64,000 bases of DNA from assembly GCF_003399635.1 (NCBI RefSeq), contig NZ_NBXB01000027.1:124001-188000 (forward strand), in the 5' to 3' direction. The notes below the pieces were generated by a model. The model had not been told where the DNA came from. It worked only from the letters and a program-made list of their open reading frames with translations, and did no database searches. Of the stretch, positions 37,290 to 47,094 are shown one piece after another (position 1 is the first letter of the stretch; every line of letters begins with the position of its first letter). The DNA comes from Subtercola boreus (lineage in GTDB: Bacteria > Actinomycetota > Actinomycetes > Actinomycetales > Microbacteriaceae). The position numbers and the translations under genes are program-made.

Positions 37290-38452
37290 CAGTTGCCTTC
37301 CTTCGTGATCTCGGCAGCGTCGAGGGAGCCTGTGAGGACCATCTCCCGGAACCGGTCGAACAGGTACATCGAATCGTGCGGCCCCGCCGCCGCCTCCGGG
37401 TGGTACTGCACGCTGAACGCGTTGATGTCGAGGCACCGGATGCCCTCCACCACGTCGTCGTTCAGGCTGATGTGGCTCACCTCGACCCGGCCGAAGCCCT
37501 CGGGGCTCTGGGTGACGCCCTCCCGCGGTGCGTCGACCGCGAAACCGTGGTTCTGGCTCGTGATCTCGACGCGGCCGGTCGTGCGGTCGAGCACCGGCTG
37601 GTTGATTCCGCGGTGGCCGAACGGCAGTTTGTAGGTGCCGAACCCCAGGGCCCGGCCGAGCAGCTGGTTGCCGAAGCAGATGCCGAAGTACGGCACACCG
37701 GCGCGCAGCACATCGCGCAGCACCTCGACGTGACCCTCGGATGCCTCGGGGTCACCGGGCCCGTTCGAGTAGAACAGTGCGCTGGGCTCCAGCGCGAGCA
37801 CCTCGGCCGACGAGATCGACTCGGGCAGCACCTCTACGTCGAATCCGCGGTCGGCGAGGTAGTTCAGCGTCGACTTCTTGACGCCGAGGTCGAGCACGGC
37901 GACAGACCCGATCCGTTCGCCCACCGCGGGAACCGTGTAGCGCTCGGCGGTCGAGACGCGGCTGGAGAGGTTCTGGCCCGCCATTTCGGCGCCCTCCCGC
38001 ACGAGCTTCAGCTGGGCATCCGGTGACAACTCGAAGTCGGGCCCGGAGAAGATGCCGGCGCGCATGGCCCCGGCCGAACGGATGTGGCGGGTGACGGCCC
38101 GCGTGTCGATACCGCTGATGCCCACCACCTCATCGCGCACGAGGTCGTCGCCGAGCGACCGCGTCGCGCGGAAGTTCGAGACGATGCGGGAGGGGTCCCG
38201 CACGACGAAGCCGGAGACCCAGATGCGACTGGACTCGAGGTCTTCGTCGTTGGTGCCGGTGTTGCCGATGTGCGGGGCCGTCATCATGACGATCTGGCCG
38301 GCGTACGACGGGTCGGTGAGGGTCTCCTGGTAGCCGGTCATGCCGGTGGCGAAGACGGCCTCACCGAAGGTACGCCCGCGGGCGCCGTAGGCCCGTCCGG
38401 TGTAGCGGTTGCCGTCTTCGAGAACGAATACTGCCGGTTCGGTGACGATCAC
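37289..38452 (-). CDS. carA: Carbamoyl phosphate synthase, small subunit (glutaminase)
   Basis: A 387-residue subunit. The N-terminal domain starts [20 protein letters not shown]; the class I glutamine amidotransferase domain has the nucleophile in [16 protein letters not shown] and the HRGINQPV and YHPEA segments with the catalytic histidine. It delivers ammonia to CarB. It overlaps the PH-like protein gene by 4 bp on one side and carB by one base on the other. Confidence 0.97.
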
Positions 38453-39096
38453 GCGACCTGGCCTTCCTGTTTCGGGGTGTCTGTGCCTGGGGTCGGGGTG
38501 CCGGAGGCGGGGAGGTGCGACTGCACGGTGCTGAGCACGCGTGCGCTGTCGACCTGGTCGAGGATGCGTACGTACGATTCGATGTCTGCGATCGCGGGGC
38601 GGTCGCCGGCCGCTGCAGCGGCGAGGATGACCTTCTTCTCCGTGCGCGTCGCACCGGCGGTCGCGGCGGCGGTGCGGGCCTTCTCATCGCCGACCAGAGG
38701 GGTCGTCCAGTCGAGGCGCACGAGGCCGCCCGTCTCGACGACGCGGTCGATTGTGAAGGTCGAGGTTCCGATGGAACGGATGTTGCCATACGGAACGTAG
38801 ACGTCGAGCTCACCGTTGATGGAGAGCGTGACACCCTTCTCCCAGACGATGAACGTACCGCGGCCGCGGAACGCGAGACCCGGCAGTACGAGTCGCTCAA
38901 GCGGCTTTTTGGCGGGTGTGGTCGCCACGTACAGCATCGGTGCCTCGAACAGCAGGGCACCCGCATCCTCGGGTGTCACGGCCGCCGCGGCGAACCCGGC
39001 CTGACGTCGTTTTCGCGCGCGCCAGCCGAGCAGCATGGCGAGATAGAGAACGACGAGGAGGGCGATCACCGGGATGGCGAGAACGAGGGTGTTCAC
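38449..39096 (-). CDS. Single-pass membrane protein with PH-like domain, in the pyr operon
   Basis: A 215-residue protein of unknown function. Residues 4-26 form one transmembrane segment, followed by a basic stretch (RARKRRQ). A PH-like beta-rich domain follows (about 50-150, [26 protein letters not shown]), then a variable Pro/Thr-rich tail. A protein of this type sits between pyrC and carA in other actinobacteria, including Rv1382 of M. tuberculosis. It overlaps both neighbours by 4 bp, so it is translated with them. It has no transporter features despite old annotations. Confidence 0.8.
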   Translation of the reverse strand: MNTLVLAIPVIALLVVLYLAMLLGWRARKRRQAGFAAAAVTPEDAGALLFEAPMLYVATTPAKKPLERLVLPGLAFRGRGTFIVWEKGVTLSINGELDVYVPYGNIRSIGTSTFTIDRVVETGGLVRLDWTTPLVGDEKARTAAATAGATRTEKKVILAAAAAGDRPAIADIESYVRILDQVDSARVLSTVQSHLPASGTPTPGTDTPKQEGQVA

Positions 39097-40463
39097 AGTG
39101 TTGAACCTGCTTTCTTGGCCGCAGCCGACGCTGCGACGATGTCACTCTCGAGCACCCGGGTGCCGAGCACTGTCGGATACCCGTGGTGGAAGGTGTGCTG
39201 CACCCGGCCCGAGAGGGTGCGCCCGAGGAACGGCGAGTTGTGGCTCTTGCCGGCCAGGCGGGACAGGTCGAAGACACTCGTTGTCGCCGGATCGTGCAGG
39301 GTGAAGTTGGCGGGGGCGCCGTTCTCGAAGCCGTGGCTGTGGTCTGCCAGTCGGCCGATCTCGGCCGGGGTGCGGGAGAGCACCCGGGCGATGTCGTCCC
39401 AGCTCAGCAGGCCGGTGTCGACGAGGGCCGTCTGGGCGACGCTCAGTGCGGACTCGAGTCCGACCATACCGAAGCTCGCCGCATCCCACTCCGCCTCCTT
39501 CGACTCCGTCGGGTGCGGGGCATGGTCGGTGGCGATGATGTCGATCGTGCCGTCGGCCAGCCCCTCGCGGAGGGCCCGGACATCCTCGTTGCGGCGGAGC
39601 GGTGGGTTCACTTTGTACCGGGCGTCGTAGCTCCGGATCAGGTCTTCCGACAGCAGGAGGTGGTGGGGTGTTGCCTCCGCGGTCACGACGATACCCCGCG
39701 CCTTGGCCCAGCGGATGACGTCGACCGACCCTGCCGTCGAGACATGGCAGACGTGGAGGCTCGCCCCCACGTGCTCGGCGAGCAGCACATCCCGGGCGAT
39801 GATCGACTCCTCGGCCACGGCCGGCCAGCCCTTCAGGCCGAGCTCGCTGGAGAGGGCGCCCTCGTTCATCTGCGCGTTCTCGGTGAGCCGCGGATCCTGC
39901 GCATGTTGGGCGACGACGCCGTCGAACGTCTTCACGTATTCGAGTGCGCGCCGCATCAGCAGGGAGTCGTGCACGCACTTGCCGTCATCGGAGAAGACCC
40001 GCACCCGGGCCTTCGAGTGGGCCATGGCGCCGATCTCGCTCAGCCGTTCGCCGGCGAGCCCGACGGTCACGGCGCCGATCGGGCGCACGGTGGCGTACCC
40101 CGCGTCATCCCCCAGGGTCATGACCTGCTCGACGACGCCAGCTGTGTCGGAGACGGGGAGCGTGTTCGCCATCGGGAACACGGCGGTGAATCCGCCGGCC
40201 GCCGCGGCGCGCGTGCCGGTGAGAACCGTCTCGCTCTGTTCGAAGCCGGGCTCCCTGAGGTGGGTGTGCAGGTCGACGAGACCGGGCAGGGCGACGAGGC
40301 CGTCGGCGTCGATGCGGATCGCGCCTCTCGCTGAGGCGTCACCGGCTCCCGGGCCGACACGGGTGAGCCGGCCATCCTGCACCAGCAGGTCGGTACGCTC
40401 CCCCGACGGAAGGGTGGCTCCGACGATGAGGTGACTCGGATTGCCCACGTGTGTGCCTTTCAT
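39093..40463 (-). CDS. pyrC: Dihydroorotase
   Basis: A 456-residue class I dihydroorotase that cyclises carbamoyl aspartate. The metal-binding [19 protein letters not shown] segment, [20 protein letters not shown] and ATDHAPH are all present. The start is the ATG at 40463 ([16 protein letters not shown]), giving a 4-bp ATGA overlap with the pyrB stop; the longer open frame is a shadow of pyrB. Confidence 0.96.
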   Translation of the reverse strand: MKGTHVGNPSHLIVGATLPSGERTDLLVQDGRLTRVGPGAGDASARGAIRIDADGLVALPGLVDLHTHLREPGFEQSETVLTGTRAAAAGGFTAVFPMANTLPVSDTAGVVEQVMTLGDDAGYATVRPIGAVTVGLAGERLSEIGAMAHSKARVRVFSDDGKCVHDSLLMRRALEYVKTFDGVVAQHAQDPRLTENAQMNEGALSSELGLKGWPAVAEESIIARDVLLAEHVGASLHVCHVSTAGSVDVIRWAKARGIVVTAEATPHHLLLSEDLIRSYDARYKVNPPLRRNEDVRALREGLADGTIDIIATDHAPHPTESKEAEWDAASFGMVGLESALSVAQTALVDTGLLSWDDIARVLSRTPAEIGRLADHSHGFENGAPANFTLHDPATTSVFDLSRLAGKSHNSPFLGRTLSGRVQHTFHHGYPTVLGTRVLESDIVAASAAAKKAGSTL

Positions 40464-41434
40464 TCGGCGGCCTCTCGTTCGGCAGCTTCGGGTTGGCCGG
40501 ACATCAGCAAATAGAGAACTGCCATGCGGATCGACACCCCGTTCGTGACCTGCTCGAGCACGGTGGACTGGGCCGAGTCCGCAGCCGCTGCGGAGATCTC
40601 GAGGCCCCGGTTCATCGGGCCCGGGTGCATCACAATCGTATCCGGGCGAAGCGCGGCGAGGCGCGCATCGTCGAGGCCCCACTCCCGGGCATACTCCCGG
40701 GCATTGGGGAAGAAGGCGGCGTTCATCCGCTCGCTCTGGATGCGGAGCATCATCACCACGTCCGGCTGCGTCTGGCGGATGGTCTCGTCGAAGTCATAAC
40801 TGATGGTGGCGGGCCACTGCTGCTCGGCACCGAACGGCACGAGCGTGGCGGGGGCGACGAACGTGACGTGGGCCCCGAGGGTCTCGAGTAACCAGAGGTT
40901 CGACCGGGCGACCCGGGAGTGCAGGATGTCGCCGACGATCACCACGCACACACCGTTCAGGTCGCGTCCGCGGCTCTGTGTGCCGAAGAGCCGGCGCCGC
41001 ATCGTGAACGCGTCGAGGAGGGCCTGGGTCGGATGCTCGTGGGTGCCGTCGCCCGCATTCACGATGGGAGCGTCGATCCAGTTGCTCTCGGCGAGCACCA
41101 GCGGCGCCCCACTTGCATGGTGGCGGATGACCACGCCGTCGGCGCCCATCGCCGCGAGGGTCTGCGCGGTGTCCTTCAGGCTCTCGCCCTTCGAGACGCT
41201 GGATCCCTTGGCGCTGAAGTTGATCACGTCGGCGCTCAGGCGCTTCGCCGCGGCCTCGAACGAGATGCGGGTGCGGGTCGAGTCCTCGAAGAACAGGTTG
41301 ACGACGGTCTTGCCGCGAAGAGTCGGGAGCTTCTTGACCTCTCGGTCATTGACGGCGGCCATGTCCTCGGCGACGTCGAGGATCTGCAGCGCCTCGTCAC
41401 GGCTGAGGGTCTTCGTTGAGAGCAGGTGCCTCAT
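40460..41434 (-). CDS. pyrB: Aspartate carbamoyltransferase, catalytic subunit
   Basis: A 324-residue enzyme joining carbamoyl phosphate and aspartate. The signature [15 protein letters not shown], the [14 protein letters not shown] loop and [12 protein letters not shown] are canonical. No regulatory chain (pyrI) is present; control is expected from PyrR. It overlaps pyrR and pyrC by 4 bp each. Confidence 0.97.
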   Translation of the reverse strand: MRHLLSTKTLSRDEALQILDVAEDMAAVNDREVKKLPTLRGKTVVNLFFEDSTRTRISFEAAAKRLSADVINFSAKGSSVSKGESLKDTAQTLAAMGADGVVIRHHASGAPLVLAESNWIDAPIVNAGDGTHEHPTQALLDAFTMRRRLFGTQSRGRDLNGVCVVIVGDILHSRVARSNLWLLETLGAHVTFVAPATLVPFGAEQQWPATISYDFDETIRQTQPDVVMMLRIQSERMNAAFFPNAREYAREWGLDDARLAALRPDTIVMHPGPMNRGLEISAAAADSAQSTVLEQVTNGVSIRMAVLYLLMSGQPEAAEREAAE

Positions 41435-42084
41435 CGGGTGCCTCCGTCGGGCTCGTCGCTGCCCTCGTCGAAGGGGTCGTGGAAGACGCGCGGTGCTGCG
41501 GTGGTTCCGGATGTCGCTGTGGTTCCGGATGTCGCTGCCCCGGCGTCGCGTGGACTTTCGATGCTCACCTCTTCGACCTCGTCGACCTCGCGGAGTCGCA
41601 CGTTGATGCGTTCCTCGGTCGACGTCGGCAGGTTCTTGCCCACGAAGTCCGCCCGGATGGGAAGCTCCCGGTGGCCCCGGTCGACCAGCACCGCGAGCCG
41701 CACGACCTTCGGCCTGCCGATGTCGCTGAGCGCATCCAGTGCGGCGCGGATGGTGCGACCCGAGTAGAGCACGTCATCCACCAGCACGACGGTCTTGCCG
41801 TCGACTCCCCCGGCTGGAATGTCCGTCGGCTGCGGGGTGCGGGTGATGTTGCGGCCAAGGTCGTCGCGGTACATCGTGGCGTCGAGCGCGCCCACCAGCG
41901 ACGCCGGGGCGCCTTGTTCTATGCGCTGGATGATCTCGGCGATGCGCCGGGCGAGAAAGACGCCGCGCGTCGGGACCCCGAGGATGACGAGCCCGCCGGC
42001 CCCCCGGTTCGACTCGAGGATCTCGTGCGAGATGCGGGTCAGCGCCCGCGAAATGTCAGCCTGAGACAGCACAGTGCGCGCCAT
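41431..42084 (-). CDS. pyrR: Bifunctional pyr operon regulator / uracil phosphoribosyltransferase PyrR
   Basis: A PRTase-fold RNA-binding regulator of about 217 residues. [22 protein letters not shown] is the usual N-terminus and [18 protein letters not shown] is the PRPP loop. The start at 42084 is supported by AGGGAG seven bases upstream; an in-frame ATG at 42108 has no such site. In actinobacteria PyrR is known to act mainly by blocking translation of its own operon. The C-terminal 35 residues are extra and Thr/Ser-rich, from an 18-bp duplication. It leads the pyr operon. Confidence 0.94.
   Translation of the reverse strand: MARTVLSQADISRALTRISHEILESNRGAGGLVILGVPTRGVFLARRIAEIIQRIEQGAPASLVGALDATMYRDDLGRNITRTPQPTDIPAGGVDGKTVVLVDDVLYSGRTIRAALDALSDIGRPKVVRLAVLVDRGHRELPIRADFVGKNLPTSTEERINVRLREVDEVEEVSIESPRDAGAATSGTTATSGTTAAPRVFHDPFDEGSDEPDGGTR
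41501..41536. repeat. Perfect 18-bp tandem duplication in the pyrR 3' end
   Basis: GTGGTTCCGGATGTCGCT is present twice in direct succession (41501-41518 and 41519-41536). It encodes ATSGTT twice in the non-conserved tail of PyrR. Confidence 0.95.
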
Positions 42085-42099
42085 GTCGGACTCCCTTCT

Positions 42100-42115
42100 C
42101 CGTTTCACAGAACGG
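42100..42115 (-). promoter_or_regulatory. Hairpin just upstream of the pyrR ribosome-binding site
   Basis: CCGTT (42100-42104) and AACGG (42111-42115) enclose a six-base loop, a few bases upstream of the pyrR Shine-Dalgarno. Because actinobacterial PyrR represses translation, this is a candidate PyrR-responsive leader element. The stem is short and does not obviously match the known PyrR-binding consensus, so this is only a suggestion. Confidence 0.25.
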
Positions 42116-42309
42116 CTCTTAAAGGTTGTCGTGTTGCCCCCATCCTACCAGCCCGCCCCGCGGTGCCCGAGTCCTTCCGGGAGTCGTGCTCGGCCGACCA
42201 ACGAACCGCGATGTAGATTCGCTGAACGGGCGGCCCCCGCCGAATCTGCCGCGCCATAGTCCGCGGATTGGGTTGTGGCCGCCGATTTGATCATGGCCTC
42301 AGGGAATGC
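42116..42309. other. Non-coding region upstream of pyrR
   Basis: No coding frame is supported here. It should hold the pyr operon promoter on the minus strand (a TAGGAT at 42142-42147 is a possible -10 box, without a clear -35). An inverted repeat AGATTCG (42215-42221) / CGAATCT (42241-42247) flanks a GC-rich 19-bp loop. The 3' border is the duplicated nusB end. Confidence 0.5.
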
Positions 42310-42416
42310 GCTAGTGGGCGACGCCCTTGGTCTGGGCGATCTTGACCAGGATGCCGTTGATGAATCCGGCCGAGTCGTCGGTCGACATCGACTGGGCCGC
42401 TTCGACTGCCTCGGCG
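42310..42416 (-). pseudogene. Duplicated 3' end of nusB (107 bp)
   Basis: This stretch repeats the last 106 bases of nusB, including the stop codon, plus one base beyond (compare 42574-42680). I count five mismatches in 107. Similarity stops abruptly at both ends: just after the stop codon and within the alanine codons preceding EAVEAAQSM. The reading frame continues upstream into unrelated sequence, so any product would be a chimera with the C-terminus AQSMSTDDSAGFINGIL. It is a scar rather than a gene. Confidence 0.85.
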
Positions 42417-42573
42417 GGTCCGGCCGCCGGGCTGCGCCGTGGTTCAGAGGCCAAACTGGGCCTCCGCCGTTGCGGGTTCGAATGCCGCCTCGTGCACACT
42501 GTCTTCTCTCGGGTCGAGAGCCGAGAACGGCGCCTCACCCAGCGAGACGCCGTCTTCCGCGACTCTGCCGAAA
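42417..42573. other. Unrelated 157-bp spacer between the two nusB 3' ends
   Basis: No gene is supported. It contains a perfect GAGGCC/GGCCTC hairpin (near 42447-42464) followed by GCGGGTTCGAATGCCGC, which looks like a tRNA T-arm but has a mismatched stem and no matching acceptor. The fragment could be a decayed tRNA or att-type segment left from a larger insert. Confidence 0.4.
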
Positions 42574-42574
42574 G

Positions 42575-42997
42575 CTAGTGGGCGACGCCCTTGGTCTGGG
42601 CGATCTTGGCCAGGATACCGTTGATGAAGCCGGCCGAGTCGTCGGTCGACATCGACTGGGCGGCTTCGACCGCCTCGGCGATGGCCACGGCATCCGGAAC
42701 GCCGTCGTTGTAGAGGATCTCCCAGATGCCGATGCGGAGGAGCGCGCGGTCGATGTGCGGCATGCGGCCGAGGGTCCAGCCGACGGCGTAGGTCTCGATC
42801 AGCTCGTCGATCTCGTAGCCGTGCGACACGAAACCGTCGACGATCTCACGCGCATACTCCCAGGAGGCCTCGCGCGCGGGCTCGGTCAGTGCGCGCGCCG
42901 CCTCGGCCGCGAGGGACTCATTGATGGAGATCTGGCGGACATCCGCCGCATACAGGATGTCGAGCGCCCGCTTACGGGCTTTCGTGCGTGCACTCAC
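42575..42997 (-). CDS. nusB: Transcription antitermination factor NusB
   Basis: A 140-residue all-alpha RNA-binding protein that joins NusE (S10) on boxA for rRNA antitermination. MSARTKARKRALDILYAADVRQ is the conserved arginine-rich start, and IDRALLRIGIWEILYNDGVPDAVAIAEAVE and STDDSAGFINGIL follow as usual. The stop codon and last 105 bases are repeated downstream at 42310. It follows efp by 12 bp. Confidence 0.96.
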   Translation of the reverse strand: MSARTKARKRALDILYAADVRQISINESLAAEAARALTEPAREASWEYAREIVDGFVSHGYEIDELIETYAVGWTLGRMPHIDRALLRIGIWEILYNDGVPDAVAIAEAVEAAQSMSTDDSAGFINGILAKIAQTKGVAH

Positions 42998-43009
42998 AGA
43001 ACAGCAGCC

Positions 43010-43573
43010 CTACTCGCTGACGCGGCCGAGATAGTCGCCCGTGCGGGTGTCGACCTTGACCTTCGTGCCCTGTTCGAGGAACAGCGGCACCTGGATCTCG
43101 TGCCCGGTCTCGACGGTCGCGGGCTTGGTGCCGCCGGTGGAACGGTCGCCCTGCAGGCCCGGCTCGGTGTAGGTGATCTCGAGGATCACGGATGCCGGCA
43201 GCTCGACATAGAGCGGCGCGTCTTCGTGCAGCGCGATGGTGACGGGCTGGTTCTCGAGCATGTAGTTCTTGGCGTCGCCGACGACCTTGTCGGTCACGCT
43301 GAGCTGCTCGTAGGTGTCGTTGTCCATGAACACGAAGTCCTGGCCGTCGTTGTAGGAGTAGGTATAGTCGCGGCGGTCGACATTGGCCGTCTCGATCTTG
43401 GCACCCGCGTTGAAGGTGCGGTCGACGACCTTACCCGAGAGCACGTTCTTGATCTTGGTGCGCACGAACGCGCCACCCTTGCCGGGCTTGACGTGCTGGA
43501 ACTCGATGACAGCCCAGAGCTGGCCGTCGATCTTCATCACTACGCCGTTACGGATGTCGCTTGTCGAAGCCAT
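43010..43573 (-). CDS. efp: Elongation factor P
   Basis: A 187-residue three-domain factor that relieves ribosome stalling at polyproline. [19 protein letters not shown] starts domain I; the tip loop reads KPGKGGAF, with Lys32 at the position that is modified in E. coli. No EpmA/EpmB enzymes are here. Domains II and III end with [14 protein letters not shown]. In actinobacteria unmodified EF-P with a PGKGP loop has been described; here the second proline is a glycine. It lies 69 bp from aroQ. Confidence 0.96.
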   Translation of the reverse strand: MASTSDIRNGVVMKIDGQLWAVIEFQHVKPGKGGAFVRTKIKNVLSGKVVDRTFNAGAKIETANVDRRDYTYSYNDGQDFVFMDNDTYEQLSVTDKVVGDAKNYMLENQPVTIALHEDAPLYVELPASVILEITYTEPGLQGDRSTGGTKPATVETGHEIQVPLFLEQGTKVKVDTRTGDYLGRVSE

Positions 43574-43642
43574 GGGAGAGGTGGATCCATTCGGTTGGGA
43601 AGTTACGGGTGAAACACTGCAGCGGGCCCGTCCGGCCCGACA

Positions 43643-44089
43643 TCACAGTGTAGTCGAGATGCGGGAGAGCTGTTCGAGGGCCAGCCGGTAGCCGTCGAAT
43701 CCGAACCCCGCGATGACGCCGGTCGCGATACCGGAGATGACGCTGGTGTGTCGGAACGTCTCGCGGGCGTGCGGGTTCGAGATGTGCACCTCGATCAGCG
43801 GGAGACCTGCCTTCGTCACGAGTGCGGCCGCGTCGCGGAGCCCGTAGGAGTAATGCGTGAAGGCGGCAGGGTTCAGGATGACGGGGGTGCGGGCATCCAC
43901 CGCAGAGTGCAGCCAGCCGATCAGCTCCGACTCGTCGTCGGTCTGGCGCACCTCGACGTCGAAGCCCTCGGGCGCAGTGTCTTCGAGCAGAGAGCGGAGC
44001 GCTTCCAGATCCTGATGCCCGTAGACGTCGGGCTCGCGGCTGCCGAGCCGGCCGAGGTTCGGACCGTTCAGCACGAGCACCCGGGTCAT
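43643..44089 (-). CDS. aroQ: 3-Dehydroquinate dehydratase, type II
   Basis: A 148-residue dodecameric enzyme of the shikimate pathway. [18 protein letters not shown] holds the catalytic tyrosine and arginine region, [17 protein letters not shown] binds substrate, and [15 protein letters not shown] carries the catalytic histidine. It overlaps the aroB stop by 4 bp, completing the aroE-aroC-aroK-aroB-aroQ series in this direction. Confidence 0.97.
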   Translation of the reverse strand: MTRVLVLNGPNLGRLGSREPDVYGHQDLEALRSLLEDTAPEGFDVEVRQTDDESELIGWLHSAVDARTPVILNPAAFTHYSYGLRDAAALVTKAGLPLIEVHISNPHARETFRHTSVISGIATGVIAGFGFDGYRLALEQLSRISTTL

Positions 44090-45192
44090 GACCCGATCTC
44101 CTGGTAGGCGGCGAACAGCAGAGCCGTCTCCGGACCCTGCAGAACGGTCGGCTTCGCGATGTCGTCGAGCACGATGAAACGCAGCATGCTGCCGCGCGCC
44201 TTCTTGTCGCGCTGCATCGCTGCGAGCAGGGTGTTCCAGCGGCCGACCGGGTAGCTGGTCGGCAGCGTCAGCAGTTCGAGCACCCGGCGGTGACGGTCGA
44301 CTGCCTCGTCGGAGAGCGAGCCGGTGAGCCGCCCGAGCTCAGCTGCGAAAACCATGCCCACGGCCACAGCGGCCCCGTGCCGCCACTGGTAGCGCTCCGT
44401 GTGCTCGATCGCGTGACCGAGGGTGTGGCCGTAGTTCAGGATCTCGCGGAGGCCCGACTCCTTGAAGTCTTCGCCGACGACCCTGGCCTTCAGCCCGATG
44501 GAGAGCTCGACGAGTCGGCGGAATTCGGGCGAGGCCGGGTCGGTGGCGACATCCACATCGCGCTCGATGATGTCGAGGATCTCCGGCTCGGCGATGAAGC
44601 CGGCCTTGGCGACCTCGGCGAACCCGGCGAGCAGGTCGTTCCGCGGCAGGCTGGCCAGCGTGTCGAGGTCGGCGAGCACCGCGGTCGGAGCGTAGAAGGC
44701 GCCGACGAGGTTCTTGCCCTCAGCGGTGTTGATGCCTGTCTTGCCGCCGACGGCCGCATCGACCATGCCGAGCAGGGTGGTCGGAGCCTGGATGAGCTGC
44801 ACTCCGCGCAGCCACGTCGCAGCGACGAAGCCCGCGAGGTCGGTGGTCGCTCCCCCACCGAAGCCCACGATGGCGTCGGAGCGCGTGAAGTCGGCCTGCC
44901 CGAGGATCTGCCAGAGGAACGACGCGACCTCGACCCGTTTGGCGCCCTCGCCGTCGGGGATCTCGGCGAGCAGTACCTCGTAATCGGTCTTCAGCCCGTC
45001 ACGGAGCACGCCGGCCCAGTCGGCCAGTTGGGGTGCGTGCACGATGAGGATCTTCCGCACACCGGGCGCGAGCGACGCTCCGAGCCCTGCGAGAACCCCG
45101 CGCCCGACGATCACATCGTAGGGCTCCGTGCCCGGAACGGTGATCGTGGTGGGGGTGTCTGTGCCCGTGATGTCTGTGCTCTCGGTGCTCAT
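44086..45192 (-). CDS. aroB: 3-Dehydroquinate synthase
   Basis: A 368-residue NAD- and metal-dependent enzyme making 3-dehydroquinate from [27 protein letters not shown], the [19 protein letters not shown] segment and the metal ligands in [12 protein letters not shown] are present. The first 20 residues are Thr-rich. The ATG at 45192 forms an ATGA overlap with aroK; longer upstream frames are shadows. Confidence 0.97.
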   Translation of the reverse strand: MSTESTDITGTDTPTTITVPGTEPYDVIVGRGVLAGLGASLAPGVRKILIVHAPQLADWAGVLRDGLKTDYEVLLAEIPDGEGAKRVEVASFLWQILGQADFTRSDAIVGFGGGATTDLAGFVAATWLRGVQLIQAPTTLLGMVDAAVGGKTGINTAEGKNLVGAFYAPTAVLADLDTLASLPRNDLLAGFAEVAKAGFIAEPEILDIIERDVDVATDPASPEFRRLVELSIGLKARVVGEDFKESGLREILNYGHTLGHAIEHTERYQWRHGAAVAVGMVFAAELGRLTGSLSDEAVDRHRRVLELLTLPTSYPVGRWNTLLAAMQRDKKARGSMLRFIVLDDIAKPTVLQGPETALLFAAYQEIGS

Positions 45193-45689
45193 GCGTGTTC
45201 TCCCAGCTGGGTTCGGATCCAGGCGGCGACGTCTTCGGCGATGTCGTCGGCCCGATGGTGCGAGGTGTCGACGGTGAAGTCGGCGAGTTCGTCGTAGAGC
45301 TCCCGCCGGGCATCCACCACCTTCTGCCAGGCTGCGACGTCGGGAACGAGGGGGCGCTTGGAATTGCCGAGCCGCGCCTCGACGGCCTCGGCAGTGCAGG
45401 TGAAGAGCACAACGAGGCAGCCGTCGAGATCGTGCTGGGTGGCGGGGTTCAGCACGGCCCCGCCACCGAACGAGACGATGCCGCCGCCTTTCAGCGCCTG
45501 CACGACCTCCGCCCGTTCGATTTCGCGGAATCGCGGTTCGCCCTCGGTCTCGAAGATCGCCGGGATTGGCCCGTGCAGGGCCTGGATCTGCTTGTCCGTG
45601 TCGGTGAACGTCAGGTCGAGCAGCTTCGCGACACGGCGGCCGATGCGGGTCTTGCCGGCGGCCGGCGGGCCGATGATGACGACGGTCAC
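45189..45689 (-). CDS. aroK: Shikimate kinase
   Basis: A 166-residue P-loop kinase phosphorylating shikimate at O3. The Walker [21 protein letters not shown] with the shikimate-binding aspartate, EPRFREIE and SFGGGAVLN are conserved. The start is GTG at 45689 ([10 protein letters not shown]), overlapping the aroC stop as GTGA; it overlaps aroB by 4 bp at its end. Confidence 0.95.
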   Translation of the reverse strand: MTVVIIGPPAAGKTRIGRRVAKLLDLTFTDTDKQIQALHGPIPAIFETEGEPRFREIERAEVVQALKGGGIVSFGGGAVLNPATQHDLDGCLVVLFTCTAEAVEARLGNSKRPLVPDVAAWQKVVDARRELYDELADFTVDTSHHRADDIAEDVAAWIRTQLGEHA

Positions 45690-47053
45690 CGGATGCCCGT
45701 CGGGTCGTCGGGCGCTCGTCCGTCGTCTGCGGGGTCGGCGTCTGCGGGGCCGGGGCCGGCGTCCGGTAGGCCCCGGTCGAATCCGTCCCGCATGGGCGCT
45801 GCGCTCGTGCCGTCGCTTCGCACCGCGGGGGTCTCGTCGCCTCGCTCCGGCGCCTCGACGGCCTCGTGCCCACTCCGGAGCGCCGCCGGAATCGCCGCGA
45901 GGTAGCCGTCGAGGTTGCGCTTCGTCTCCCGCACCGAATCGCCCCCGAACTTCTCCTGCACCGCGTTCGCGAGCACGAGCGCGACCATCGCCTCCGCGAC
46001 GACACCGGCCGCCGGAACAGCACAGACGTCGGAGCGCTGGTGGTTCGCCGCTGCCGCTTCGCCGGTGGCGACATCCACCGTGCGGAGGGAGTGCGGCACG
46101 GTCGCGATGGGCTTCATGCCCGCGCGCACCCGCAACACGGTACCGGTGCTCATGCCACCCTCTGTGCCGCCGGCCCTGTCGCTGGAGCGGCCGATCTCGC
46201 CGTCGACCTCGAAGAGTTCGTCGTGCGCCTGCGAGCCGCGGCGGGTCGTCGTGAGGAACCCGTCTCCCACCTCGACACCCTTGATGGCCTGGATGCCCAT
46301 CAGCGCGGCGGCGAGCTGCGAGTCGAGCCGCCTGTCCCAGTGCACGTGCGAGCCGAGGCCGGGTGGCAGTCCGTAGGCCAGTACCTCGACGACACCGCCG
46401 AGGGTGTCGCCCTCCTTGTGGGCGTCGTCGACTTCGGCCACCATCAGGGCAGAGGTGGCCGGGTCGAAGCAGCGGAGTGGATCGGCGTCGAGCATGTCGA
46501 CATCGCTCGGTCGTGGCAGACGTGAGCCCTCGGGCACCCGCACCGGCCCGATCGACAGGGTATGGCTGACCAGAGTGATCCCGAGCTCGGCGAGGAAGTT
46601 GCGTGCGACGGCACCGAGGGCGACCCGGGCGGCGGTCTCCCGGGCGCTCGCGCGCTCGAGGATCGGGCGAGCCTCCTCGAACCCGTACTTCTGCATGCCG
46701 ACGAGATCGGCGTGGCCGGGGCGGGGGCGGGTCAGCGGGGCCCCGCGGCCCGTCGACTTCGCCTCGCCGTCGAGGGGCGCTGCTCCCATCACCTCTGTCC
46801 ACTTCGGCCACTCGGTGTTGCCGACGCGGATGGCGACGGGGCTGCCGAGGGTGAATCCGTGCACGATGCCGCCCGAGAGCGACACCTCGTCCTGCTCGAA
46901 CTTCATGCGCGCACCCCGGCCGTAGCCGAGTTTCCGGCGCGCAAGATCGGTTTGGATGTTTTCGACGGAAACGGGGATTCCAGACGGCAGACCCTCAAGG
47001 ATGGCGATGAGTTCGGGGCCGTGGGATTCTCCGGCTGTGAGCCAACGGAGCAT
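45686..47053 (-). CDS. aroC: Chorismate synthase
   Basis: A 455-residue FMN-dependent enzyme converting EPSP to chorismate. [21 protein letters not shown] is the canonical start, with GGGAGG eight bases upstream of the ATG at 47053. [34 protein letters not shown] and [17 protein letters not shown] are family signatures. The usual protein ends near residue 395; here a Pro/Asp/Gly-rich tail of about 60 residues ([16 protein letters not shown]) follows, encoded in part by two 15-bp repeats at 45725-45754. The tail is probably disordered. Confidence 0.96.
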   Translation of the reverse strand: MLRWLTAGESHGPELIAILEGLPSGIPVSVENIQTDLARRKLGYGRGARMKFEQDEVSLSGGIVHGFTLGSPVAIRVGNTEWPKWTEVMGAAPLDGEAKSTGRGAPLTRPRPGHADLVGMQKYGFEEARPILERASARETAARVALGAVARNFLAELGITLVSHTLSIGPVRVPEGSRLPRPSDVDMLDADPLRCFDPATSALMVAEVDDAHKEGDTLGGVVEVLAYGLPPGLGSHVHWDRRLDSQLAAALMGIQAIKGVEVGDGFLTTTRRGSQAHDELFEVDGEIGRSSDRAGGTEGGMSTGTVLRVRAGMKPIATVPHSLRTVDVATGEAAAANHQRSDVCAVPAAGVVAEAMVALVLANAVQEKFGGDSVRETKRNLDGYLAAIPAALRSGHEAVEAPERGDETPAVRSDGTSAAPMRDGFDRGLPDAGPGPADADPADDGRAPDDPTGIR

Positions 47054-47094
47054 GCTGAAATCCTCCCACAGGATTGACGCTCGCCGCGTCGCGG

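Noticed and set aside
42447-42510. tRNA-like segment (hairpin plus GGGTTCGAAT)
   Set aside because: The T stem is mismatched, the anticodon-like loop has the wrong size and no acceptor stem can be formed, so I do not call a tRNA.
42311-42538. 75-codon minus-strand frame ending in the nusB-like C-terminus
   Set aside because: The N-terminal half is spacer sequence with no conserved feature and the C-terminal half is a copied nusB end. It is better described as a scar.
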